Assembly (NCBI RefSeq): GCF_014646515.1
Contig: NZ_BMNK01000028.1
Span: 32,872-96,871 of the forward strand
DNA length: 64,000 bases
Direction of reading: 5' to 3'
Origin: Nonomuraea glycinis
GTDB lineage: Bacteria; Actinomycetota; Actinomycetes; Streptosporangiales; Streptosporangiaceae
Positions 52,401 to 58,604 of this stretch are shown piece after piece. A model generated the notes under the pieces. The model was not told where the DNA came from, did no database searches, and saw nothing but the letters and a program-made list of their open reading frames with translations. The stretch's first letter is position 1. Each line of letters begins with the position of its first letter. The translations under genes and the position numbers were made by a program.

Positions 52401-52629
52401 GCGCCCGCCGGAGCTCCGCGATCAGCGCGCGCAGCCGTGCCGGGGCGGAGGGCGGCAGGTCGTCGCCCCAGAGGTGCTCGGCCAGCCGCTCCACGGACAC
52501 CACGCGCCCGGCGTCCAGGAGCAGGGCCGCGAGCAGCCCCCGCTGCCTGCCGGTCAGATGCGCGGTCCGGCCGTTCACGGCGATCTCCAGAGGGCCGAGG
52601 AGGAAGAACCGGACATCGGGAGAGAACAC
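49444..52629 (-). CDS. AfsR-like SARP regulator (wHTH-BTAD-NB-ARC-TPR)
   Basis: 1061 aa from GTG 52629; a TTG about 57 bases upstream is the in-frame alternative. Residues 1-95: OmpR-like DNA-binding domain (VRFFLLGPLEIAVNGRTAHL, LTGRQRGLLAALLLDAGRVV). Residues 100-240: BTAD (YDRALALWRGDPFADLAGPA). Residues about 270-560: NB-ARC ATPase with VTLVVGPAGVGKTALAIHWA and MLVILDDVAEPGQV. Residues 700-1050: TPR repeats (ALDEALALAQAAGLRYAEAV). SARPs activate antibiotic biosynthesis genes by binding direct heptamer repeats spaced 11 bp. Exactly such repeats lie at 52672-52714, between this gene and the divergent ThiF operon. The gene is convergent with the NRPS genes. Confidence 0.93.
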   Translation of the reverse strand: MFSPDVRFFLLGPLEIAVNGRTAHLTGRQRGLLAALLLDAGRVVSVERLAEHLWGDDLPPSAPARLRALIAELRRALGPRGRDVILTRSPGYLLRAEAGAVDAEEFAASVESARRATEDGRHPDAADLYDRALALWRGDPFADLAGPAAQVERYRLEELRCEAAEGHGAALLETGRSRAAIPGLTRLLAEQPLRERPHALLMRALRDDGRLPDALEVYQDFRTRLVHDLGVEPSGELQLLHQRMLGGRPAAETARPVPVPRQLPPASSRFVGRAEALRRMDADRVTLVVGPAGVGKTALAIHWAHAASGRFPDGQLFLDMRGFDQREPMSLSEALQLLLQGCGVAAQDIPVELDAQIALYRSCLAGRRMLVILDDVAEPGQVRALLPGDPGCRAVVTSRYRLGGLAALDGVERLTLDVLDREETRRLLSHGLGEDRLLREPDAAEELMALCGRLPLALSIAMSWIGDHEHRMIAHYVRQLADRGRLVRLRVEGHESVAVQAALDLSHRALPPAERRMFRLLGVAQGGHLSAAAAAALAGTGRERAEDLLGAVARIHLIKETGPQRFAAHDLVLEYAAQRSLEEDSAAEREAAVRRLLDYYLRTVIGAIAVAGFEVPELAYDQARPEVTPTTFDTAPDALDWLDTEWDNLVAAVSHAAAQGPRPYAWLLVEAMKDVLHHRRTRGDWLRLAELALAAAEKEGDLRGQAAMCHSIGLARWRMTDLTSAMDHYERALALSRRAAWPQGEAMALQGSGVVFKQLGEPHRAVPRYRRAVEIHHALGSRHGEARGLNNLASAHLMLAQLDRAEECLRAGLPLTGESGDRHLQTLTLVNLALVRQKQARLPEALEALDEALALAQAAGLRYAEAVTYETFGWTHHDAGRYEQAIDAFGRGLAIAEEVENKRCQIASLTGMAGAELELGRADAALARLDAALELSQSTGTDLDQVLLSRAEFHYRQGRFAQARHEVDRPLTFNPLDLPRLHGLLAAVHLAEGDREQCVQACEQALELARRSGQRLEYARVLMTLGHALKGEGREHWEQAHELFTAIGAPERARTAALLAP

Positions 52630-52671
52630 CGACCAGACGGTAGTCCACCCCTCCCTGGAGATCAATTCTTC

Positions 52672-52714
52672 CCGTGCGGGACCCGTGCGGGATCCGTGCG
52701 GAATCCATGCGCAC
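52672..52714. promoter_or_regulatory. Four 11-bp direct repeats, probable SARP operator
   Basis: Units start at 52672, 52683, 52694 and 52705: CCGTGCGGGAC, CCGTGCGGGAT, CCGTGCGGAAT, CCATGCGCAC. The period is exactly 11 bp. SARPs bind such repeats placed about 8 bp upstream of a -10 box; CACAGT at 52721-52726 is at that distance and would start a transcript about 30 bases before the ThiF-like gene. Assignment to the adjacent SARP is inferred from position and periodicity. Confidence 0.75.
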
Positions 52715-52764
52715 GGCTGCCACAGTGCTGCCAAATCCCATCTCAGAGATTGGCTGATGCGCCG

Positions 52765-53835
52765 ATGAGGCCACGACTCAAAGGCATCGCCTGGGAGCGG
52801 GTCGGAGATGAGCTGCGGCTGGTGCACGACCCCCGCGACCAGCTGGTTCTGACCGACCCCGACGGGACGGTGGAGAAGCTCCTCGGTCTGCTCGGCGAGG
52901 GCGGCAGGACCGTCGCCGAACTCGCGGACGAGTTGTCGCTGGACGAGGCCGACGTCCAGGGCGCCGTCGCGGCGTTCGACGCCGAGCGGCTGCTGGAGGA
53001 CGGCGACCGTCTCGACCGGCTGGAGCCCGCCGACACCGAACGGTACTTCAGCAACCTGGCCTTCTTCGAGTCGTTCAGCTGTCTTGACCGCAGCCGCGAG
53101 GACCTGCAGCGACGGCTCCGCGAGTCGCACGTGCTGGTGCTCGGCACCGGCGGTCTCAACTCCAACACCATCCCCCACCTCGCCGGGCTCGGCGTCGGCA
53201 GGATGACGCTCCTTGACCGCGACACCGTGGACCCGCGCAACTTCGCGCGGCAGTACCTCTACCGCTGGGACGACGTCGGCTCCCGTAAGGTGGCGCGCGC
53301 CGCGGACTGGGTTCGCGCCTTCGACCCGTCCATCGAGGTCGAGACGATCGACCTGGGCGTGGAGAACCCGGAGCAACTCGATGAACTCGTCGGACGTACC
53401 GGGCCCGACGTGGTGGCCTCCGGCATCGACCGGCCCGGCGAGATCGACCTCTGGGTCAACGCGGCCTGCGTACGGCACGGGGTGCCGTTCGTCAGAGGCG
53501 GCATGTGGGTCACCTCCGGGACGGTCTGGTCGGTCGCGCCAGGGGTCAGCGCCTGCCGCGCCTGCGTGCCCCCGAACGCCGAGCCCGACTCCGACGATCC
53601 GGACCTGGCCGCGATCCGCCTCTACCGCAACGGGCCCCGGCCGAACCGCGGCATAGGCCCGGTCGCCGGCCTTCTGGGGGCGTTCGGCGCGTTCGAGGTG
53701 CTGCGCTACCTGACCGGATTCGAGCCACCGGCGTACGCCGGTCGGCCGCTCATCATCGACTTCGCGGGCGGTTGCGCCACGAGTCGTACTGAGTGGCCAC
53801 GCAATCCCACCTGTGACGTGTGCGGAGGGAGGTGA
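52765..53835 (+). CDS. ThiF/MccB-like peptide-adenylating enzyme with N-terminal RRE-type domain
   Basis: 356 aa from ATG 52765, similar in length to MccB and PaaA. Residues 1-90 form a PqqD/RRE-like winged helix (LRLVHDPRDQLVLTDPDG, TVAELADELSLDEADVQGAV) that would bind a peptide leader. The E1-like domain has the ATP motif LVLGTGGLNSNTIPHLAGLG near 127, the invariant RNFARQYLYRWDDVGSRK and the Mg-binding Asp in DVVASGIDRPGE, where the usual DN is DR. Zinc-type CRAC (near 264) and CDVC (near 350) pairs are present. Members of this group adenylate or cyclise ribosomal peptides. A 23-codon peptide gene starts 5 bases after its stop. The chemistry here is not known. Confidence 0.87.
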   Translation: MRPRLKGIAWERVGDELRLVHDPRDQLVLTDPDGTVEKLLGLLGEGGRTVAELADELSLDEADVQGAVAAFDAERLLEDGDRLDRLEPADTERYFSNLAFFESFSCLDRSREDLQRRLRESHVLVLGTGGLNSNTIPHLAGLGVGRMTLLDRDTVDPRNFARQYLYRWDDVGSRKVARAADWVRAFDPSIEVETIDLGVENPEQLDELVGRTGPDVVASGIDRPGEIDLWVNAACVRHGVPFVRGGMWVTSGTVWSVAPGVSACRACVPPNAEPDSDDPDLAAIRLYRNGPRPNRGIGPVAGLLGAFGAFEVLRYLTGFEPPAYAGRPLIIDFAGGCATSRTEWPRNPTCDVCGGR

Positions 53836-53840
53836 CCCAT

Positions 53841-53912
53841 ATGAAGATCGAGATTGTGCGGATCGAGAACACCCGCCTGACCGTGGACGCGGACCCGGGG
53901 TCGGACTCCTGA
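53841..53912 (+). CDS. 23-aa peptide, probable substrate of the ThiF-like enzyme
   Basis: ATG 53841 to TGA 53910-53912. The ribosome site is near-ideal: GGGAGGTGA at 53827-53835, with 8 bases between GGAGG and the ATG, overlapping the ThiF gene stop. The peptide begins MKIEIVRIENTR, continues with a Leu-Thr-Val segment and ends DADPGSDS. It is rich in Asp, Glu, Arg and Ile, with no Cys and no Trp. A 13-bp stem-loop follows 6 bases after the stop, a common layout for raising precursor-peptide expression over downstream genes. Family unknown. By size and context it resembles MccA or PaaP precursors. Confidence 0.75.
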   Translation: MKIEIVRIENTRLTVDADPGSDS

Positions 53913-53918
53913 TGATCC

Positions 53919-53954
53919 GGGGCCGCACTCCGCTTCGGTGGGGAGTGCGGCCCC
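53919..53954 (+). terminator. Stem-loop after the peptide gene (partial terminator/attenuator)
   Basis: GGGGCCGCACTCC (53919-53931) pairs perfectly with GGAGTGCGGCCCC (53942-53954) around a 10-base loop. No U-tract follows. It separates the 23-codon gene from the membrane protease gene, whose own GGAGGAG site follows at 53969-53975, so it probably lowers read-through and sets a high peptide-to-enzyme ratio. Confidence 0.75.
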
Positions 53955-53979
53955 CTCGCACGTGAAGGTGGAGGAGAAG

Positions 53980-55188
53980 ATGAGCGCGGCTTTGGACGCT
54001 GACCTACGCGAGCGGGCCGCACGGCTCACGGTCGCCTTCGACGGCGAGGCCTGGGTTCTGGGACGGCCGGATCTGGGCGTCTTCGTCGCGGTGCCGGAGC
54101 CGGGCGCGGTCTTCGTCACCACCCTGCGGGAGACGGGCTCGGCGGCCGAGGCGACGGCACGGGCGAGCGAGGTGGCCGGCGAACCGGTCGACGGGAATGA
54201 CTTCATCGACGGTCTCACGGCCGCGGGCCTGCTCGACCCGGCCGCGGCCCCGGACGGCACCGTCACGCCCGCCGGCCGGCAGATCAAGTGGATCGAGGGA
54301 ATCAGCCCCCCGGCGGCGGCCCGCCTCTTCGGGCGTACCGGCTGGTCGTTCTACGCGGCGGCGCTCCTGTTCGTGCTCGCCGTCCTCCTGACCCGTCCTG
54401 ACCTGCGTCCTTCCTGGCAGGACGCGTGGTTCCTGCCCAGCCCGGGGCTGTCCGTGTTCGGCTGGCTGGTGCTGGGCATCGCGTTCGGCGCGTTGCACGA
54501 GGCCTGGCACTGGCTCGCCGGACGGGCGATCGGCGTCCCCGCGACCTTCCGGGTCAGCTACCGCGGCATGTACATCGTCTACGAGACCGACCTGACCCAG
54601 ATCGTCGCGGTGCCGCGCAACCGCCGGCACGGGGTGTACCTGGCCGGGATGGCCATCGAGACCGTGGTCGTGGCGGCCGCGCTGGGCCTGCGGACGCTCA
54701 CCCCGCCCGGTGGCCTCGACGACCTCCTCGCCGCCGTGGTCCTGTTCAGGATCGTCGCCATCGTGTGGCAGTGGGCGGCCCTGCCGCTGCGCAGCGACTC
54801 GTACGCGCTGCTCGCCAACGCGCTGCGCTGCCACAACCTCTACCGGACCACCTGGCTGACCGTGAAGAACCGGATCTTCCGCCTCACCGGGCCCGAGATG
54901 ACCGAACTGGCCGGCGCGGGCGCGCGGGACCGCGCGATGGCCCGCTGGTTCGCGCTCCTCTATGTGGCGGGCATCGCCGTCATGACCTGGCTGTTCCTCA
55001 CTGTCATGCTGCCGCTGATGCTCTCGCTGGCCCAGTGGAGCGCGGCTCAGTTCGCCGGGGGACGGATCGGCTCGGCCGGCTTCTGGGAGGCGCTCGTCGT
55101 GACCTTGTACGTCGGGCTGCGGCTCGGCCTCCCGCCGCTGCTCGCCCTCCGCGAGCGCCGCCTGCGCCGGGCCGGCGAACTCCTGTGA
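53980..55188 (+). CDS. PqqD-domain M50-type membrane metalloprotease
   Basis: 402 aa from ATG 53980, with GGAGGAG 4 bases upstream. Residues about 10-95 are a PqqD-like winged helix (LTVAFDGEAWVLGRPDLG, DFIDGLTAAGLLD). The membrane part has about seven helices. The zinc motif HEAWH is at residues 173-177 in GALHEAWHWLAGRAIGVPAT, and the second-site Asp of the FDGYY-type motif is in LPLRSDSYALLANAL. This architecture is that of YydH-like peptide zinc metalloproteases in RiPP clusters, which cut or export modified peptides at the membrane. It follows the 23-aa peptide gene, so that peptide is the likely substrate. Confidence 0.85.
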   Translation: MSAALDADLRERAARLTVAFDGEAWVLGRPDLGVFVAVPEPGAVFVTTLRETGSAAEATARASEVAGEPVDGNDFIDGLTAAGLLDPAAAPDGTVTPAGRQIKWIEGISPPAAARLFGRTGWSFYAAALLFVLAVLLTRPDLRPSWQDAWFLPSPGLSVFGWLVLGIAFGALHEAWHWLAGRAIGVPATFRVSYRGMYIVYETDLTQIVAVPRNRRHGVYLAGMAIETVVVAAALGLRTLTPPGGLDDLLAAVVLFRIVAIVWQWAALPLRSDSYALLANALRCHNLYRTTWLTVKNRIFRLTGPEMTELAGAGARDRAMARWFALLYVAGIAVMTWLFLTVMLPLMLSLAQWSAAQFAGGRIGSAGFWEALVVTLYVGLRLGLPPLLALRERRLRRAGELL

Positions 55189-55260
55189 GGTCACGCTCCC
55201 GAACCTGGTCCCTCGAAGCGAACGCCGGTGACGGAACTCCCTCGCCACCGGTGAGCGGGC

Positions 55261-56094
55261 TCACACGGGAAGCTCGTCCAGGATGGCGGCGGCATGCTCG
55301 GCGGCGCGTGTTTCGTACTCCCGCGCGAGCGTCTGGAAGACCTGCTCGGCCCGGATGGCCGGCCAGTCCGGGGGCAGGTGCTCGGCCGGCAGGTGGGGAT
55401 CCTGGCGGACGAGTTGCAGCCAGTCGGTGTGCAGCAGCAACTGGCGGGCGAGGTCGTCCGGCGCGTCGGGGAGCGGCCGGGGCACGTCCCACTGAGTGAG
55501 GAACGCCCGGTAGCGTCCGGCGATCCGCTCGATGTCGAAGGCCTTCCTGACGAGGTCGGCGGTCTCGGTCGGCTTGAACGCGCCGGCGGTCAGCACGGTG
55601 ACGTGGTCGCCCAGCTCCAGCGAGGCGATGAGGTCGGTGACGTCCTTCTCGCCCGGCGCTATCCACAGCCCGTTCTGCAGCAGGCCGAAGCCGTTCCAGA
55701 TCAGCTGGGAGCGCAGGTCGTGCCGGGTGCTGCGCCGGCTGTCCGGTAGGGAGAACCCGACGAGCGTCCAGGTGCCGTCCCAGTCGCGGTTCACCGCACC
55801 GGTCTCCCACACCCGTCTGCGCCCGTCCTTCAGCACGTCCGCGGCGTGCGGGGTGAGCCCGAAGTACACCTTTCGTCCTCGGCGGTGCCGGGTCAGCAGG
55901 TTCCGCTTGACCATGCGGGCGAGCGTCGAGCGTACGGCCTCCTCGGAGACGTTGAGGCGGGCGAACACGTCGATGACGCTGCCGGAGTAGACGGCCACGC
56001 CGCGGTGCAGCACGTAGATGCCGAGAAAGCTGAACATCAGGGACTGCGGGCGCGGGAGCTGCGCTGCCGGGTCGTCTTCGCCGTCGAGGGTCAC
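55261..56094 (-). CDS. PaaX-family transcriptional regulator
   Basis: 277 aa. The N-terminal winged helix reads PQSLMFSFLGIYVLHRGVAV, YSGSVIDVFARLNVSEEAVR and STLARMVKRNLLTRHRRGRK. The central PaaX domain includes WDGTWTLVGFSLPDSRRSTR. The C-terminal PaaX_C includes TDWLQLVRQDPHLPAEHLPP. PaaX represses phenylacetate degradation in E. coli and is released by the CoA thioester. Here the gene is divergent from a CoA-ligase/beta-oxidation-like operon starting at 56199, which it most likely represses until an aryl-CoA intermediate is formed. Confidence 0.93.
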   Translation of the reverse strand: MTLDGEDDPAAQLPRPQSLMFSFLGIYVLHRGVAVYSGSVIDVFARLNVSEEAVRSTLARMVKRNLLTRHRRGRKVYFGLTPHAADVLKDGRRRVWETGAVNRDWDGTWTLVGFSLPDSRRSTRHDLRSQLIWNGFGLLQNGLWIAPGEKDVTDLIASLELGDHVTVLTAGAFKPTETADLVRKAFDIERIAGRYRAFLTQWDVPRPLPDAPDDLARQLLLHTDWLQLVRQDPHLPAEHLPPDWPAIRAEQVFQTLAREYETRAAEHAAAILDELPV

Positions 56095-56198
56095 AGCCCA
56101 AAGGGTAGACGGTTCTCCATGTCATGCAAATCTTTGACGGTAGTCACATAAGTGCCATAGATTCGGCGGTGTCACGCTGCCAATGAAAGGTGAGGTAC

Positions 56199-57125
56199 AT
56201 GGATCTGTCGGGCAAGGTGGCCGTCGTCACGGGCGCGGGTCGTGGCCTCGGGCGCGCCTACGCCGAGGCGCTGGCGGCGGCGGGGGCGGCGGTCGTCGTG
56301 AACGACCTGGACGGCGACTCGGTGGCGGGAGTCGTCGACGGGATCATCGCGAACGGGGGCAGGGCCACGGCCGTCGTCGCCCCGGTCGGCTCGGCCGAGG
56401 CCGCCGAGCGGCTGGTCGCCGCGGCCGTCAAGGAGTTCGGCCGGTTGGACGTGATGGTCACGAACGCGGGCATCCTGCGCGACCGGGTCCTGTGGAAGAT
56501 GTCCGACGAGGACTTCGACGCGGTGATCGACGTACACCTGCGGGGCACGTTCACCTGCGCCCGCGCGGCGGCGGTGCGGATGCGCGAGCAGGGGGCGGGC
56601 GGCCGGCTGATCCTCGTCGCCTCGCCCGCCGGTCAGCGCGGGAACTTCGGCCAGACCAACTACGCAGCCGCCAAGGCGGGCATCGTCGCCATGGCCCGGA
56701 CCTGGGCGATGGAGCTGGCCAGGGCGAACATCACGGTGAACGCGATCGTCCCGGTGGCGGCCACGGAGATGACCAAGACGATCCCGGTCTTCGCCCCGAT
56801 CATCGAGGAGTCGGAGCGGACCGGGCAGCCGTTCCCGCAGTGGCTGCGCAAGGACGAGGGCCTCGGCACGGTCGAGGACGTCGCCCCGCTCGTCACCTTC
56901 CTCGCCTCTGACGCCTCCGCCGAGGTGACGGGCCAGGCCATCGGCATCGGCGGCGACCGGCTGGCGCTCTGGTCCCACCCCGGCGAGAAGGCGGTGGCCT
57001 ACGCCGACGGCGGCTGGACGGCCGACGCGATCGCCGCCTCCTGGCGGACGGGCGTCGGCGCCGACCTCGAGACGTACGGCGTGCCCGCGCCCAAGGTCCC
57101 CGGCCAGAAGACGGCGGAGAGCTGA
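56199..57125 (+). CDS. SDR-family dehydrogenase (probable 3-hydroxyacyl-CoA dehydrogenase)
   Basis: 308 aa from ATG 56199, with AAAGGTGAGG upstream; GTG 56190 is inside that ribosome site. The NAD(P) motif is VVTGAGRGLGRAYAEALAAA, then the NAG motif in MVTNAGILRDRVLWKMSDED. The catalytic Ser is in LILVASPAGQRGN and the YxxxK in NYAAAKAGIVAMARTW. A C-terminal extension of about 60 aa (LWSHPGEKAVAYADGGWTAD) is like the peroxisomal multifunctional-enzyme-2 type SDRs used in side-chain oxidation. First gene of the operon; one base separates it from the amidohydrolase gene. Equivalent in role to CouN, if the pathway assignment is right. Confidence 0.9.
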   Translation: MDLSGKVAVVTGAGRGLGRAYAEALAAAGAAVVVNDLDGDSVAGVVDGIIANGGRATAVVAPVGSAEAAERLVAAAVKEFGRLDVMVTNAGILRDRVLWKMSDEDFDAVIDVHLRGTFTCARAAAVRMREQGAGGRLILVASPAGQRGNFGQTNYAAAKAGIVAMARTWAMELARANITVNAIVPVAATEMTKTIPVFAPIIEESERTGQPFPQWLRKDEGLGTVEDVAPLVTFLASDASAEVTGQAIGIGGDRLALWSHPGEKAVAYADGGWTADAIAASWRTGVGADLETYGVPAPKVPGQKTAES

Positions 57126-57126
57126 G

Positions 57127-58020
57127 ATGCCGCGCATGGACGTCGGCGAGCTGGTCGCGATCGACGTGCACACGCACGCCGAGGTCTCCGCCGGCGGGCA
57201 CGTCTCGCTGAGCGCGGAGCTGTTCGGCGCCTCGGAGAAGTACTTCAAGGAGCATCCCAGGCCGACCATCCCCGAGATGGCCGCCTACTACCGGGAGCGC
57301 GCCATGGCCGCGGTGGTGTTCACCGTCGACGCCGAGCACGCCACCGGCCACCCTCGCATCTCCAACGAGGAGGTCGCCGAGAGCTGCGCCGAGCACCCCG
57401 ACGTGCTGATCCCGTTCGCCAGTGTCGATCCGTGGAAGGGCCGGGCGGGCGTCCGCGAGGCGCGCCGGCTCGTCGAGGAGTACGGCGTGCGCGGCTTCAA
57501 GTTCCACCCCAGCCTCCAGGGCTTCGCGCCCGACGACCGCATGGCCTATCCCCTCTACGAGGTGATCCAGGAGCTCGGCGCGATCGCCCTGTTCCACACG
57601 GGCCAGACGGGTATCGGCGCGGGCGTCCCGGGCGGGGGCGGGATCCGGCTGAAGTACTCCAATCCCATGCTGGTGGACGACGTCGCCGCGGACTTCCCCG
57701 ATCTGAGGATCATCCTGGCCCATCCGTCGTTCCCCTGGCAGGACGAGGCGCTGGCCGTCGCCACGCACAAGCCCCATGTCTACATCGACCTGTCCGGATG
57801 GTCGCCCAAGTACTTCCCGCCGCAACTCGTCCGGTACGCGAACACGTTGCTGAAGGACAAGGTGCTCTTCGGATCCGACTATCCGGTGATCACCCCGGAC
57901 CGCTGGCTGGCCGACTTCGACAAGCTCGAGATCAAGCCGGAGGTCCGCCCCAGGATCCTCAAGGACAACGCCGCGCGCCTGCTCGGGCTGTGCGCGCAGG
58001 AAAGGACGGCACGATCATGA
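57127..58020 (+). CDS. Amidohydrolase-superfamily protein (CouO-like beta-ketoacyl-CoA hydrolase candidate)
   Basis: 297 aa TIM-barrel metallohydrolase of the ACMSD-like amidohydrolase-2 group. Metal ligands: HxH in IDVHTHAEVSAGG, His in RGFKFHPSLQGF, His in ALFHTGQTGIG, His in IILAHPSFPWQDEA and Asp in VLFGSDYPVITPDRW. In Rhodococcus p-hydroxycinnamate catabolism an enzyme of this superfamily hydrolyses the beta-ketoacyl-CoA to release acetyl-CoA and an aromatic acid. The neighbours here (CoA ligase, MaoC, SDR, MHS transporter) fit the same pathway. Its stop overlaps the MaoC gene start (ATGA). Confidence 0.87.
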   Translation: MPRMDVGELVAIDVHTHAEVSAGGHVSLSAELFGASEKYFKEHPRPTIPEMAAYYRERAMAAVVFTVDAEHATGHPRISNEEVAESCAEHPDVLIPFASVDPWKGRAGVREARRLVEEYGVRGFKFHPSLQGFAPDDRMAYPLYEVIQELGAIALFHTGQTGIGAGVPGGGGIRLKYSNPMLVDDVAADFPDLRIILAHPSFPWQDEALAVATHKPHVYIDLSGWSPKYFPPQLVRYANTLLKDKVLFGSDYPVITPDRWLADFDKLEIKPEVRPRILKDNAARLLGLCAQERTARS

Positions 58021-58475
58021 CCACGACGGTGCACGGACTCGGCGAGATCAAGGCGCTCGCCGGGACGGACCTCGGCCACAGCGAATGGCTGGAGATCACC
58101 CAGGACCGGGTGAACACCTTCGCCGACGCCACCAACGACCACCAGTGGATCCACGTCGATCCCGAGCGGGCGAAGGGCGGGCCGTTCGGCGGTCCGATCG
58201 CCCACGGCTATCTGACCCTGTCCCTGGTCATCCCGCTCTTCACCGAGTTGCTCGACATCCGGGGCGTGACGATGAGCGTCAACTACGGACTGGAGAAGGT
58301 CCGCTTCCCCAGTCCCGTCAAGGTCGGCGCCAAGATCCGCCTCGCCGCCGCCGTGGTGTCGGTGGAGGACGTCCCCGGTGACGGCGTCCAGATGCTGCTC
58401 GACTTCACCGTGGAGGTCGACGGCGCCGCCAAGCCCGCCTGCGTCGCGCGGGTGATCTACCGTCACTACGCCTGA
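58017..58475 (+). CDS. MaoC-family enoyl-CoA hydratase
   Basis: 152 aa from ATG 58017 (ATGA overlap with the amidohydrolase stop). A hot-dog-fold hydratase with the catalytic motif FADATNDHQWIHVDPERAKG (Asp and His) and PFGGPIAHGYLTLSLV, which is the MaoC/R-hydratase signature. It would hydrate an enoyl-CoA to the 3-hydroxyacyl-CoA, which the SDR can then oxidise. Third gene of the operon. The next gene begins 129 bases later behind its own promoter-like sequence. Confidence 0.92.
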   Translation: MTTTVHGLGEIKALAGTDLGHSEWLEITQDRVNTFADATNDHQWIHVDPERAKGGPFGGPIAHGYLTLSLVIPLFTELLDIRGVTMSVNYGLEKVRFPSPVKVGAKIRLAAAVVSVEDVPGDGVQMLLDFTVEVDGAAKPACVARVIYRHYA

Positions 58476-58523
58476 ACGGGCGAGACGTACGGCCCGCGCA
58501 CATTCGCCATATTGGGCAAACCG

Positions 58524-58552
58524 TTGACGTCCGTTAGAAATATGCCTAACCT
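58524..58552 (+). promoter_or_regulatory. Sigma-70-type promoter before the MHS transporter gene
   Basis: TTGACG (58524-58529), a 17-base spacer and TAACCT (58547-58552) make a good actinobacterial housekeeping promoter, about 50 bases before the transporter start. GTTAG and CTAAC flank the spacer as an inverted repeat, possibly an operator. This allows the transporter and ligase genes to be expressed apart from the first three genes. Confidence 0.55.
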
Positions 58553-58604
58553 CCGGGGCAAGCAAGCGAGCGTCTCAGCTCGCTCCCGGACGAGGAGCTC
58601 GGTC

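Noticed and set aside
49444..53961. A 1505-codon minus-strand frame across the SARP and through the whole ThiF-like gene
   Set aside because: Only the part from 52629 down is coding (SARP domains). The upstream 1.3 kb is an antisense shadow of the ThiF gene and crosses the operator repeats.
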